A stretch of DNA of 64,000 nt. It comes from Paraburkholderia tropica. Its GTDB lineage: Bacteria; Pseudomonadota; Gammaproteobacteria; Burkholderiales; Burkholderiaceae. Position 1 is the first letter of the stretch, and every line of letters begins with the position of its first letter. A program made the position numbers and the translations under genes. The notes under the pieces were generated by a model. That model was not told the origin of the DNA. It made no database searches and worked only from the letters and a program-made list of their open reading frames with translations. The stretch is taken from the NCBI RefSeq assembly GCF_900109265.1, contig NZ_FNZM01000009.1, positions 186,001 to 250,000 on the forward strand. The letters run 5' to 3'. Positions 49,331-59,021 of this stretch are shown in pieces.

Positions 49331-50494
49331 ATGACCCAGTCATCCGCGCAATCCTCCGTACCGTTCCTCCCGTTCGTCAAACCCGAGATCGACGAGGAAA
49401 CCATTCAGGGCGTCGTCGACGTGCTCCGCTCGGGCTGGATCACGACCGGCCCGCAGAACCAGGCGTTCGAAGCCGCGCTGTCCGAGTATTGCGGCGGCCG
49501 TCCGGTGCGCACCTTCAACTCGGGCACGGCGACGCTGGAAATCGGTCTGCGCATCGCGGGCGTCGGTCCCGGCGACGAAGTCATCACCACGCCGGCCTCG
49601 TGGGTGTCCACGAGCAACGTGATCTACGAAGTGGGCGCGACGCCCGTGTTCGCCGACATCGACCCGCTCACGCGCAATATCGACCTCGACAAGCTCGAAG
49701 CCGCCATCACGCCGCGCACCAAGGCGATCATTCCGGTGTTCCTTTCGGGCCTGCCCGTCGACATGGACCGCCTCTACGCGATCGCCCGCCAGCACAAGCT
49801 GCGCGTGATCGAGGACGCCGCGCAGGCGTTCGGCGCGAGCTGGAACGGCAAGCGCATCGGCGAACTCGGCGACATCGTCTCGTTCAGCTTCCACGCGAAC
49901 AAGAACCTCACGGCGATCGAAGGCGGCGCGCTCGTGCTCAACAACGAGGACGAAGCGGAACTCGCGCGCAAATACCGGCTGCAGGGCATCACGCGCACGG
50001 GCCTCGACGGCATGGACTGCGACGTGCTCGGCGGCAAGTACAATCTCACGGACGTGGCCGCGCGCGTGGGCCTCGGCCAGCTCAAGCACATCGAGCGTTT
50101 CACGCTGCAGCGCCGCAATCTCGCGAAGGCGTATTTCGCGGGCTTCGAAGGCGGCGCGGCCGTGAAGCTCGGCATGGGCCTGCCGCACGCCGACTTCGCG
50201 AACAGCAACTGGCACATGTTCCAGATCACCCTGCCGCTCGAAAAGCTCACGCTCACGCGCGCGGAATTCATGGAACAGCTCAAGGAACGCGGGATCGGTT
50301 CGGGCGTGCACTACCCGGCCATCCACCTGTTCACGCTCTATCGCGAGCGCGGTTTCCGTGCGGGCATGTTCCCGCACGCCGAGCGGTTCGGCGCGACCAC
50401 GGTCACGCTGCCGCTCTTCACGCTGATGACGGAAGCGGACGTCGCGCGCGTATGCCACGCCGTCAACGACATCTGCACGCAGTTCGCGAAGTAG
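49331..50494 (+). CDS. arnB: UDP-4-amino-4-deoxy-L-arabinose aminotransferase ArnB
   Basis: This PLP aminotransferase makes UDP-Ara4N from the 4-keto pentose using glutamate. The 387-residue member of the DegT/DnrJ/EryC1 family starts PFVKPEIDEETIQGVVDVLRSGWITTGP. It has the PLP-site Lys in SFHANKNLTAIEGGAL and DAAQAFGASW. Length is standard. It follows an 11-bp repeat array and precedes arnC by 112 bp. Confidence 0.96.
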   Translation: MTQSSAQSSVPFLPFVKPEIDEETIQGVVDVLRSGWITTGPQNQAFEAALSEYCGGRPVRTFNSGTATLEIGLRIAGVGPGDEVITTPASWVSTSNVIYEVGATPVFADIDPLTRNIDLDKLEAAITPRTKAIIPVFLSGLPVDMDRLYAIARQHKLRVIEDAAQAFGASWNGKRIGELGDIVSFSFHANKNLTAIEGGALVLNNEDEAELARKYRLQGITRTGLDGMDCDVLGGKYNLTDVAARVGLGQLKHIERFTLQRRNLAKAYFAGFEGGAAVKLGMGLPHADFANSNWHMFQITLPLEKLTLTRAEFMEQLKERGIGSGVHYPAIHLFTLYRERGFRAGMFPHAERFGATTVTLPLFTLMTEADVARVCHAVNDICTQFAK

Positions 50495-50606
50495 GCATCG
50501 CCAGCAAGTACCTGCACGGAGTGGGCGCTGTTCGGCCAATCGCGCCCGCCCCGCCCGCCGTACACTGTCGTGCAACACGGATTACCCCAACGGAAAAGAC
50601 GCACAC

Positions 50607-51731
50607 ATGAGTCAAACGGAACAACGCACCTTGACCCCGGAAACGCCGGAAGTCTCGGTCATCATTCCGGTCTACAACGAGGAAGCCGGACTGGCCGCGC
50701 TGTTCGCGCGCCTGTACCCGGCGCTCGACAAGCTCGGCACCTCGTACGAAGTCATCTTCATCAACGACGGCAGCCGCGACCGCTCCGCCGCGATGCTCGC
50801 CGAGCAGTTCCGCGCGCGCCCGGACACCACGCGCGCGATCCTGCTCAACGGCAACTACGGCCAGCACATGGCGATCCTCGCGGGCTTCGAGCAGTCGCGC
50901 GGCGAGATCGTCATCACGCTCGACGCCGACCTGCAGAATCCGCCCGAGGAAATCGGCAAGCTGGTCGAGAAGATGCGCGAAGGCTACGACTACGTGGGCA
51001 CGATCCGCATGCAGCGCCAGGACAGTCTGTGGCGACGCAAGGCTTCGCAGGCCATGAACCGGCTGCGCGAGCGCATCACGCGCATCAAGATGACGGACCA
51101 GGGCTGCATGCTGCGCGCCTACAACCGTCATATCGTCGATACGATCAACCGTTGCGGCGAAATCAACACCTTCATTCCGGCGCTCGCGTACACCTTCGCG
51201 CAGAACCCGGTCGAAGTCGACGTCGCGCACGAAGAGCGCTTCGCGGGCGAGTCGAAGTACTCGCTCTATAGCCTGATCCGCCTGAACTTCGACCTCGTCA
51301 CCGGCTTCTCGGTCGTGCCGCTGCAGTGGCTGTCGTTCATCGGCGTGATTCTTTCGCTGGGCTCGGCGGGCCTGTTCGTGCTGCTGCTGATCCGCCGCTT
51401 CATCATCGGCGCGGAAGTGCAAGGCGTGTTCACGCTGTTCGCCATCACGTTCTTCCTGCTCGGCGTGATCATCTTCGCGCTCGGCCTGCTCGGCGAGTAC
51501 ATCGGCCGTATTTATCAGCAGGTGCGCGCGCGTCCGCGCTATCTGGTGCAGACGATTCTCGAAGCGCGCAACGGCCGCGAAGTGGTCGAAGTGCCGCGTC
51601 AGGACGTCGTGCAGGCCGTGCAGACCGCGCTGAATCCTGTCGGCGCCGCGAACCAGAACGTCAACCCGAACGTCGGCGCCAACGTCGACCAGGAAGCCGG
51701 TCAGGACGCACGCCACGGAGCCCAGTCATGA
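50607..51731 (+). CDS. arnC: undecaprenyl-phosphate 4-deoxy-4-formamido-L-arabinose transferase ArnC
   Basis: This GT2 glycosyltransferase attaches Ara4-formyl-N to undecaprenyl phosphate at the cytoplasmic side. The 374-residue protein has the GT2 domain (SVIIPVYNEEAGLAALF, then the DADLQNPPEE acidic motif) and two C-terminal membrane helices (about 230-310: SFIGVILSLGSAGLFVLLLI and FFLLGVIIFALGLLGEYIG). A C-terminal tail of about 50 residues, rich in Asn/Val/Gln, is longer than in E. coli (322). Its stop overlaps the next start (ATGA). Confidence 0.96.
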   Translation: MSQTEQRTLTPETPEVSVIIPVYNEEAGLAALFARLYPALDKLGTSYEVIFINDGSRDRSAAMLAEQFRARPDTTRAILLNGNYGQHMAILAGFEQSRGEIVITLDADLQNPPEEIGKLVEKMREGYDYVGTIRMQRQDSLWRRKASQAMNRLRERITRIKMTDQGCMLRAYNRHIVDTINRCGEINTFIPALAYTFAQNPVEVDVAHEERFAGESKYSLYSLIRLNFDLVTGFSVVPLQWLSFIGVILSLGSAGLFVLLLIRRFIIGAEVQGVFTLFAITFFLLGVIIFALGLLGEYIGRIYQQVRARPRYLVQTILEARNGREVVEVPRQDVVQAVQTALNPVGAANQNVNPNVGANVDQEAGQDARHGAQS

Positions 51732-52696
51732 AAGCGCGCGCCGTCGTCTTCGCGTATCACAACGTCGGGGTGCGTTGCCTGCAGGTACTGCTCGCGCGCG
51801 GCGTGGACGTGGCGCTCGTCGTCACGCACGAAGACAGCCCGACCGAAAACATCTGGTTCGGCAGCGTGAAGTCGGTGGCCGAGGAACACGGCATCGACGT
51901 CATCACGCCGGCCGATCCGAAAAGCCCCGAGCTGCGCGCCGCGATCGCCGCCGCGCAGCCCGACTTCATCTTTTCGTTTTACTACCGCCACATGTTGCCG
52001 GTGGATCTGCTCGCGCTCGCCGCGCGCGGCGCCTACAACATGCACGGCTCGCTGCTGCCGAAGTATCGCGGCCGCGTGCCGACCAACTGGGCGGTGATCA
52101 AGGGCGAAACGGAAACCGGCGCGACGCTGCACGAGATGGCCGCGAAGCCCGACGCGGGCGCGATCATCGCGCAAACGCCGGTGCCGATCCTGCCCGACGA
52201 CACGGCGGCGATGGTCTTCGACAAGGTGACGGTGGCCGCCGAGCAGACGCTCTGGCGCGTGCTGCCCGCCCTCGTCGCGGGCGAAGCGCCGCACCTGCCG
52301 AACGATCTGTCGCAAGGCAGCTACTACGGCGGGCGCAAGCCCGAAGACGGCCGGCTCGACTTCTCGCAGAGCACGCAGGACGTCTACAACCTGATCCGCG
52401 CAGTCGCGCCGCCGTACCCGGGTGCGTTCACGGACATCGGCGAGCATCGTTTCGTGATCGCGCGCGCGCGGCTGGTGCGCCCCGGCACGCAAGACGCCGA
52501 ACGCGTGCGCGCCCTCGCCGGATTGCCCGCCGGCATCCACGTAAGCGATAATGCGCTTTTCGCCCTTTGCGGCGACGGCCGCGCCATCGCGATTCACGAA
52601 CTGCGGCACGCACCGAATCTGGAACACGGCGGTCAAGAGACCGTCGTCACGCCCGCCGCGTTCTCCGACCTCATTTCATCTGTCCCCCGTCCATGA
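51728..52696 (+). CDS. arnA: ArnA formyltransferase half
   Basis: This 322-residue protein corresponds to the N-terminal domain of E. coli bifunctional ArnA, which N-formylates UDP-Ara4N with 10-formyl-THF. Active-site segments [14 protein letters not shown] (Asn, His) and [10 protein letters not shown] (Asp) are intact, with a formyltransferase C-terminal subdomain after residue 205. It is separate from the decarboxylase, and both its ends overlap neighbours by four bases (ATGA), so the split proteins are translationally coupled. Confidence 0.95.
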   Translation: MKARAVVFAYHNVGVRCLQVLLARGVDVALVVTHEDSPTENIWFGSVKSVAEEHGIDVITPADPKSPELRAAIAAAQPDFIFSFYYRHMLPVDLLALAARGAYNMHGSLLPKYRGRVPTNWAVIKGETETGATLHEMAAKPDAGAIIAQTPVPILPDDTAAMVFDKVTVAAEQTLWRVLPALVAGEAPHLPNDLSQGSYYGGRKPEDGRLDFSQSTQDVYNLIRAVAPPYPGAFTDIGEHRFVIARARLVRPGTQDAERVRALAGLPAGIHVSDNALFALCGDGRAIAIHELRHAPNLEHGGQETVVTPAAFSDLISSVPRP

Positions 52697-53745
52697 AAAA
52701 AGTTCTGATCCTGGGTGTCAATGGCTTCATCGGCCATCACCTCTCCAAGCGCATCCTCGAGACCACGGACTGGGAAGTGTTCGGCATGGACATGCAGACG
52801 GACCGCCTCGGCGATCTGGTCAAGCATGAGCGCATGCACTTCTTCGAAGGCGACATCACGATCAACAAGGAGTGGGTCGAGTATCACGTCAAGAAGTGCG
52901 ACGTGATCCTGCCGCTGGTCGCCATCGCCACGCCGGCCACCTACGTGCAGCAGCCGCTGCGCGTGTTCGAACTCGACTTCGAGGCGAACCTGCCGATCGT
53001 GCGTTCGGCGGTCAAGTACCGCAAGCACCTCGTCTTCCCGTCGACCTCCGAGGTCTACGGCATGTGCTCGGACGAGCAGTTCGACCCGGACGCGTCGGCC
53101 CTCACCTACGGCCCGATCAACAAGCCGCGCTGGATCTACGCGTGCTCGAAGCAGCTGATGGACCGCGTGATCTGGGGCTACGGCATGGAAGGCCTGAACT
53201 TCACGCTGTTCCGTCCGTTCAACTGGATCGGCCCGGGCCTCGACTCGATCTACACGCCGAAGGAAGGTTCGTCGCGCGTCGTGACGCAGTTCCTCGGCCA
53301 CATCGTGCGCGGCGAGAACATCAGCCTCGTCGACGGCGGCGCGCAAAAGCGTGCGTTCACCGACATCGACGACGGCATCGAAGCGCTGATGAAGATCATC
53401 GACAACAAGGACGGCGTCGCCTCGGGCAAGATCTTCAACATCGGCAACCCGACCAACAACTTCTCGGTGCGCGAACTCGCGCACAAGATGCTGGCGCTCG
53501 CCGCCGAATTCCCCGAGTACGCGGAAACGGCGAAGAAGGTCCAACTGGTCGAAACGTCGTCGGGCGCGTACTACGGCGCGGGCTACCAGGACGTGCAGAA
53601 CCGCGTGCCGAAGATCGACAACACGATGCAGGAACTCGGCTGGGCGCCGAAGTCGACCTTCGACGAAGCGCTGCGCAAGATCTTCGAAGCGTACCGCGGC
53701 CATGTCGGCGAAGCGCGTGCGCTCGTCGAACAGCAGCAAGCGTAA
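52693..53745 (+). CDS. ArnA decarboxylase half (UDP-glucuronate decarboxylase)
   Basis: This 350-residue NAD-dependent SDR-fold enzyme oxidatively decarboxylates UDP-glucuronate to the 4-keto pentose. It has the Rossmann motif [12 protein letters not shown], the Ser-Glu of STSEVYG, and the catalytic Tyr-Lys in YACSKQLM; these match the C-terminal domain of ArnA. It starts with an ATGA overlap on the formyltransferase stop. Co-location implies the two halves form one functional unit. Confidence 0.95.
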   Translation: MKKVLILGVNGFIGHHLSKRILETTDWEVFGMDMQTDRLGDLVKHERMHFFEGDITINKEWVEYHVKKCDVILPLVAIATPATYVQQPLRVFELDFEANLPIVRSAVKYRKHLVFPSTSEVYGMCSDEQFDPDASALTYGPINKPRWIYACSKQLMDRVIWGYGMEGLNFTLFRPFNWIGPGLDSIYTPKEGSSRVVTQFLGHIVRGENISLVDGGAQKRAFTDIDDGIEALMKIIDNKDGVASGKIFNIGNPTNNFSVRELAHKMLALAAEFPEYAETAKKVQLVETSSGAYYGAGYQDVQNRVPKIDNTMQELGWAPKSTFDEALRKIFEAYRGHVGEARALVEQQQA

Positions 53746-53763
53746 CGCCGGGGACAACGCCAC

Positions 53764-54660
53764 TTGGCCCGCATCGTTCTCAAGATCGACGTCGACACGC
53801 TGCGCGGCACGCGTGAAGGCGTGCCGAATCTCGCGCGCATCTTCGACCGCTACAAGGCGCGCGCGACGTTCCTGTTCAGCCTCGGCCCGGACCATACGGG
53901 CTGGGCGCTGCGCCGCGTGTTCCGTCCGGGCTTTCTGAAGAAGGTCTCGCGCACCTCGGTGGTCGAGCATTACGGCATCCGCCAGCTGATGTACGGCGTG
54001 TTGCTGCCCGGCCCCGACATCGGCGTGGAAGCGGCCGCGCAGATGCGCGCGATCCACGAAGCCGGTTTCGAGTGCGGCATCCACACGTGGGACCACGTCT
54101 ACTGGCAGGACAATGTGCGCACGCGCGACGCGCAATGGACCGCGCGTCAGATGCAGAAAAGCTTCGACCGCTTCACGCGCATCTTCGGCACGCCGCCCGT
54201 CACGCACGGCGCGGCAGGCTGGCAGATGAACGAGTCGGCGTTCGAGCAGATCGACACCTGGGGCATGCAGTACGCCTCGGACGGGCGCGGCCATTCGCCC
54301 TATCGTCCGGTCGTGAACGGCCGCACGCTCAACCACGTGCAGATGCCCACCACGCTGCCCACGCTCGACGAAGTGCTGGGCGTCGATGGCGTGGACACGG
54401 ACACCGTCGCCGCGTGGATGCTCAAGCTCACCGAGAACAATCCGCACGATCAGGTGTTCACGCTGCACGCGGAACTCGAAGGCCAGAAGCTCGCGCCCGT
54501 GTTCGAACAGCTGCTCGCGGGCTGGCGCGCACAGGGCCACACATTTGCCACGATGGGCGACTACCATGCGACGCTGGACCCGGATTCGCTGCCATCGTAC
54601 CCTGTCACCTGGGGCGAGATCGCGGGCCGTTCCGGCCAGTTGATCGTCCAGCCCGACTGA
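53764..54660 (+). CDS. arnD: deformylase ArnD
   Basis: ArnD removes the formyl group from undecaprenyl-phosphate-Ara4FN before it is flipped. The 298-residue polysaccharide-deacetylase (NodB) protein has KIDVDTLRGTREGVP at the start, TFLFSLGPDHTGWA, and the metal His motif HTWDHVYW. Translation begins at TTG (53764), 18 bp after the preceding stop; no ATG nearby gives the family start. It is the last gene of the arn run. Confidence 0.94.
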   Translation: MARIVLKIDVDTLRGTREGVPNLARIFDRYKARATFLFSLGPDHTGWALRRVFRPGFLKKVSRTSVVEHYGIRQLMYGVLLPGPDIGVEAAAQMRAIHEAGFECGIHTWDHVYWQDNVRTRDAQWTARQMQKSFDRFTRIFGTPPVTHGAAGWQMNESAFEQIDTWGMQYASDGRGHSPYRPVVNGRTLNHVQMPTTLPTLDEVLGVDGVDTDTVAAWMLKLTENNPHDQVFTLHAELEGQKLAPVFEQLLAGWRAQGHTFATMGDYHATLDPDSLPSYPVTWGEIAGRSGQLIVQPD

Positions 54661-54800
54661 ACCCCGCCGCCCGCGCCACCGCGCCTGTCTTCGCGCACGC
54701 AGCCCATGCCGCCGGCACGGCGCCGCGAGCGGCACACACCGTCCCGGCCGACCGGCGCCCGCGCCGCCCCCGCGCCAGCCAATAACAAAGGGAGAGCCAC

Positions 54801-55271
54801 GTGCCTGACGTGACCATCGCTGTCGACCAACCCGTTCCCGACTTCACCGCGCCCGCCACGGGCGGCGACTTCACGCTCTCGAGCCTCAAGGGCAAGAAGG
54901 TCGTCCTCTACTTCTATCCGAAAGACAACACGCCGGGCTGCACGCGCGAAGGCATGGAATTCCGCGACCTGTTCGCGAAGTTCAAGAAGGCCGGCGCCAC
55001 GATCGTGGGCGTCTCGCGCGACAGCGTTCGCTCGCACGACAACTTCAAGGCCAAGCTCGAACTGCCGTTTACCTTGGTATCGGATGGCGACGAAGCGCTC
55101 TGCTCGCTCTTCGGCGTCATCAAAATGAAGAAAATGTATGGCAAAGAAGTGCGTGGAATCGAGCGCTCCACCTTCCTCATCGACGCCGACGGCGTGCTGC
55201 GCCGCGAGTGGCGCGGCCTCAAGGTTCCGGGCCACGTCGAGGAAGTTCTGGAGGCTGTACAAGCGCTTTGA
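54801..55271 (+). CDS. bcp: peroxiredoxin, BCP/PrxQ type
   Basis: This thiol peroxidase detoxifies hydrogen peroxide and alkyl hydroperoxides with thioredoxin. The 156-residue protein has the peroxidatic Cys47 in TPGCTRE, and Cys101 in ALCSLFG. The position equivalent to the second Cys of E. coli BCP (Cys50) is Met here, so any intramolecular disulfide would need Cys101. It starts at GTG (54801), preceded by AAGGGAGAG. An intrinsic terminator follows at 55398. Confidence 0.93.
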   Translation: MPDVTIAVDQPVPDFTAPATGGDFTLSSLKGKKVVLYFYPKDNTPGCTREGMEFRDLFAKFKKAGATIVGVSRDSVRSHDNFKAKLELPFTLVSDGDEALCSLFGVIKMKKMYGKEVRGIERSTFLIDADGVLRREWRGLKVPGHVEEVLEAVQAL

Positions 55272-55667
55272 GGCGCGTTATATTGGGCTGCAATGAGTGC
55301 CTGTCCAACCCATTTTTTGATGCATTGCAGCGGTCTCGCAACCGGTCACGCCGTGGCCGGAAATGCGCTTCCGGGGCAGCGTGTCAGCACAGCAGTCAAG
55401 CCGCTTGCCTCGTCAGTCGGGGCAGCGGCTTTTTTGTTGGCCTTTCTGTTGAATGTCACTCCCTCCACGTCGCGCCGGCGTAGCGACCCGGTGCGCGTCA
55501 ACGTCAAGGAGCCGATCGAAAAACAGGCGAACCGGCATTTTCAGACCTGAGCGCGCACCCAGCGCGGTCACGGCGGCGGCCCACCCGGCTGTCCGCACGC
55601 GCCGCCCGAAAGCGCACCTTACTGGGTAACCCCGCGACCACTCGACCCGATTTTTTCGAGGGACACC
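55272..55667. other. intergenic stretch between bcp and phoH
   Basis: About 396 bp hold the bcp terminator and the phoH leader. A possible 85-codon frame (55293-55550) overlaps the terminator hairpin and has no family features, so I do not call it. The segment after the terminator may contain the phoH promoter, but I cannot mark a clear one. Confidence 0.5.
55398..55436 (+). terminator. intrinsic terminator of bcp
   Basis: AAGCCGCT (55398-55405) and AGCGGCTT (55424-55431) pair, and the stem can be extended inward with a bulge. Ts follow to 55435. Confidence 0.8.
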
Positions 55668-57512
55668 ATGCCTTTGCCTACTCCCCCCAGCAAGCTCGGC
55701 AACCTGCTGCCGCCCGAGGAATACAAGGCGCGCGCGAAGCCCTCGCGCAGCACCCGCAAAGCCGCGGGTGAGAACGACGCCGCCGATGTTGCCTCGGAAC
55801 TTGCCAACGACGCGACCGCCTATGGTGCGGCAAGCGTCGCCCAACCGATGACCGAGGCCGCGAACGCCGCGACCACGCTGCGCACCGTGCCGCTGCCTTC
55901 CGCCAGCGCCGAACTCGCCGCGCTCGAACCCGTCGCGCCGGCCCCCGCACGAAAACGCAAACAGACCGCCGCGTTGCTGCAGCCGCTCCAGACGCCCGCG
56001 GCCGAAGCGCCCGTTGCGCGCAGCGGCAAGCAACCCGCCGCGAAAACCTCGGGCGGTACGGCCGCACCGGCCACGCGCGGCAGCACGAAAAAACGCGTGC
56101 ATCCGGAAGAAGCCGTCGAAGTCCAGAAGCTGTTCGTGCTCGACACCAACGTGCTGATGCACGACCCGACCTGCCTGTTCCGTTTCGAGGAACACGACGT
56201 CTATCTGCCGATGATGACGTTGGAAGAACTCGACAACCACAAGAAAGGCATGTCGGAAGTCGCGCGTAACGCGCGTCAGGTCAGCCGTACGCTCGATCAG
56301 CTCGTGGCGAACGCGGGCACGATCTCCGAAGGCATTTCGCTCGCGCGCCTCGGCAGCCGCGAAGCGCTCGGCCGCCTGTACTTCCAGACCACGCTCACGC
56401 ACATCGATCCGGTCGACGGCCTGCCCGAAGGCAAGGCCGACAACCAGATTCTCGGCGTGGTGCGCGCGTTGCAACGCGACCGGCCGGACCGCCTCGTCGT
56501 GCTGGTGTCGAAAGACATCAACATGCGTATCAAGGCGCACGCGCTCGGCCTGCCCGCCGAAGACTACTTCAACGACCAGGTTCTCGAAGACAAGGACCTG
56601 CTCTACTCGGGCATCCGCGCGCTGTCGCAGGACTTCTGGGCGAAGCACGCCAAGGGCATGGAGTCCTGGCAGGACACCAAGACCGGCACCACGTATTACC
56701 GCGTGACCGGGCCCGAGTGCGCGTCGATGCTCGTCAATGAGTTCGTCTATCTCGAGCCGCAGAACGGCGAGCCCGCGTTCCACGCGATCGTGCGCGAGCT
56801 CAACGGCAAGACGGCGCTGCTGCAGACGCTGCGTGACTACGGCCACCACAAGAACAACGTGTGGGGCATCACGGCGCGCAACCGCGAGCAGAATTTCGCG
56901 CTGAACCTGCTGATGAATCCGGAGATCGACTTCGTCACGCTGCTCGGCCAGGCCGGGACGGGCAAGACGCTCGTCGCGCTCGCGGCGGGCCTCGCGCAGG
57001 TGCTCGACGACAAGCGCTACAACGAGATCATCGTGACGCGCGCGACGGTGCCGGTCGGCGAAGACATCGGCTTCCTGCCGGGCACTGAAGAGGAAAAGAT
57101 GCAGCCTTGGATGGGCGCCTTCGACGACAACCTCGAAGTGCTCCAGAAGACCGACGACGCCGCCGGCGAATGGGGCCGCGCCGCGACCCAGGAGCTGATC
57201 CGTTCGCGCCTGAAGGTCAAGAGCATGAACTTCATGCGCGGCCGTACCTTCGTCGACAAGTATCTGATCATCGACGAGGCGCAAAACCTCACGCCCAAGC
57301 AGATGAAAACGCTCGTGACGCGCGCGGGCCCCGGCACGAAGATCGTGTGCCTCGGCAACATCGCGCAGATCGACACGCCGTATCTGACCGAAGGCAGTTC
57401 GGGTCTGACTTACGTGGTCGACCGCTTCAAGGGCTGGGCGCATAGCGGGCACGTGACGCTGGCGCGCGGCGAGCGTTCGCGTCTGGCCGATTACGCCTCG
57501 GACATTCTCTAA
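55668..57512 (+). CDS. PIN-PhoH fusion ATPase/RNase
   Basis: This 614-residue protein of the PhoH2 architecture has a PIN RNase domain at about residues 155-290 (LDTNVLMHDP with the metal Asp, TLEELDNHKKG, then ADNQILGVV and the acidic KDINMR) and a PhoH helicase/ATPase domain at about 375-614 (Walker A GQAGTGKT, Walker B LIIDEAQNLT). Characterised PhoH2 proteins unwind and cut RNA. The first ~145 residues are Ala/Pro-rich and probably disordered. It lies after bcp and before the NlpC gene, with a terminator at its end. Confidence 0.92.
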   Translation: MPLPTPPSKLGNLLPPEEYKARAKPSRSTRKAAGENDAADVASELANDATAYGAASVAQPMTEAANAATTLRTVPLPSASAELAALEPVAPAPARKRKQTAALLQPLQTPAAEAPVARSGKQPAAKTSGGTAAPATRGSTKKRVHPEEAVEVQKLFVLDTNVLMHDPTCLFRFEEHDVYLPMMTLEELDNHKKGMSEVARNARQVSRTLDQLVANAGTISEGISLARLGSREALGRLYFQTTLTHIDPVDGLPEGKADNQILGVVRALQRDRPDRLVVLVSKDINMRIKAHALGLPAEDYFNDQVLEDKDLLYSGIRALSQDFWAKHAKGMESWQDTKTGTTYYRVTGPECASMLVNEFVYLEPQNGEPAFHAIVRELNGKTALLQTLRDYGHHKNNVWGITARNREQNFALNLLMNPEIDFVTLLGQAGTGKTLVALAAGLAQVLDDKRYNEIIVTRATVPVGEDIGFLPGTEEEKMQPWMGAFDDNLEVLQKTDDAAGEWGRAATQELIRSRLKVKSMNFMRGRTFVDKYLIIDEAQNLTPKQMKTLVTRAGPGTKIVCLGNIAQIDTPYLTEGSSGLTYVVDRFKGWAHSGHVTLARGERSRLADYASDIL

Positions 57513-57567
57513 AGCGCTCTGCCGGCGCGGGTTTCTCGCCGCGCCACGCCTGTTGAGCCGTACCTGG

Positions 57568-57605
57568 AAGGACCGCATCCGGATCGCCGGATGCGGTCCT
57601 TTTTT
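57568..57605 (+). terminator. intrinsic terminator of phoH
   Basis: AAGGACCGCATCCGG and CCGGATGCGGTCCTT form a long stem around ATCG, followed by TTTTTC. It lies 56 bp after the phoH stop. Confidence 0.94.
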
Positions 57606-57790
57606 CTTGTGCGTCGCCCGCGCCCACGGGCGTCTCGGCCCTTCGGGCCGTCCCGAACCCGCAACAGATCGCCCGCGAACTTCAAGTAATTCTTGAAGAA
57701 TTCTTGCCGAAGCCGTGCCCCACGGGCTACCATCCGCTCATTACCGGTTTTCCCCAATGGCGGACGTGCGTCGTTCGCCGTCCGCTTTTC

Positions 57791-58855
57791 ATGCGCCGAC
57801 TCTGGCTTCCGTTGCTGATCGTGATATTCCTTGCGGCGTGTTCGAGCGCGCCGCAGAAGGTGTCGCGCGGCGGCGGATCGAGCGGCGGCTACGCCTGGCG
57901 CACCAAGCCGCCCGGCTTCCCCAATTTCGTCGACCACAGCATCGGCCGCGAGGAAATCTCGATCCAGGCGATGGGTCTCGTCGGCATTCCCTACCGCTGG
58001 GGCGGCAATACGCCCGATAGCGGCTTCGATTGCAGCGGTCTCGTCAAATACGTGTTCGCGCGCGCCGCGTCGGTCGATCTGCCGCGCACCACGGCCGACA
58101 TGAGCCAGCGCGGCGAGTCGATCGAGCCGGACGAAATCGCGGCCGGCGACCTCGTGTTCTTCAACACCACCGGGCGGCCGCACTCGCACGTGGGCATTTA
58201 CGTGGGCAATCTGCGCTTCGTGAATGCGCCGTCGACGGGCGGCACCGTGCGGCTCGACTATCTGACCAATCCGTACTGGTCGAAGCATTTCGACGGCATC
58301 CGCCGCATGGCGCCGCCCAAACGCGCGCCGAGCACGCCGTTCGATACGCCGACTTACGAGGCGGCGACGCCTGCTCCGGTCGCGCCGGCCGCAAACGTGG
58401 CGGTTGCCGCGCCTGCGGCTCGCGTCAGCGCTGCGGCGGTGGATCAGCGTCGCCTGACGAGCACGCCGCCAACTACCTACACGAGTACGGCGACGAGCAC
58501 CGCCGCGATACCTGCATCGCCCGCGCCGCAGGCCGCGTCCGCCGACGCCTTCGAGCCGCCGCCCGCCGCGATGGGTGCTGCGCAGATGCAGGCCCGCGAC
58601 GCGGGAGCGGTTGCGCCGGTCGCCGCCGCGCCCGACGCCATCGATGCCGCCGCCGACGCGTTCGAGCCTCCACCGCCCCGCGCGGCCGCCGCCGAACGTC
58701 AGGCCGCGCAGGCCGGTTCAACGGCCATCCAGTCGACCCAGCCCGCTCAGGCGCCGGTCCAGATCATGCGCGCCTCGACCGCCGGCGCCGCATCGCCCGC
58801 CCCCACGCAATCGAGCGACGACCCGATCGCACGCTTCGCGAACGGCTCGTACTGA
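57791..58855 (+). CDS. NlpC/P60 lipoprotein peptidase
   Basis: This 354-residue cell-wall peptidase begins MRRLWLPLLIVIFLAACSS, a signal peptide and lipobox with Cys17. The NlpC/P60 domain (about 50-180) has the catalytic Cys in FDCSGLVKYVF and the His in HSHVGIYVG; it would cleave peptides in peptidoglycan. The C-terminal ~170 residues are Ala/Pro-rich with a repeated DAFEPPP motif and no domain I recognise. The longer frame from 57704 lacks the signal start, so the ATG at 57791 is used. Confidence 0.9.
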   Translation: MRRLWLPLLIVIFLAACSSAPQKVSRGGGSSGGYAWRTKPPGFPNFVDHSIGREEISIQAMGLVGIPYRWGGNTPDSGFDCSGLVKYVFARAASVDLPRTTADMSQRGESIEPDEIAAGDLVFFNTTGRPHSHVGIYVGNLRFVNAPSTGGTVRLDYLTNPYWSKHFDGIRRMAPPKRAPSTPFDTPTYEAATPAPVAPAANVAVAAPAARVSAAAVDQRRLTSTPPTTYTSTATSTAAIPASPAPQAASADAFEPPPAAMGAAQMQARDAGAVAPVAAAPDAIDAAADAFEPPPPRAAAAERQAAQAGSTAIQSTQPAQAPVQIMRASTAGAASPAPTQSSDDPIARFANGSY

Positions 58856-59021
58856 ACAACGCCCCCGCCGCGTACCCGCGCACACGCCGCCGGCTGACGC
58901 GGCATCCAGCCCGATTCGCCCTGGCCGGATGGCCAACGCGGCCTTTCGGCGGTTTCGTGCATCCGCCGCGTCTGCTATCGTTTTGGTACTGTTTTTGGAC
59001 TCTTTCCGCAGCGAGGCAGCG

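Noticed and set aside
55293..55550. 85-codon frame between bcp and phoH
   Set aside because: It spans the bcp terminator hairpin, has no homology signature and lacks a ribosome site.
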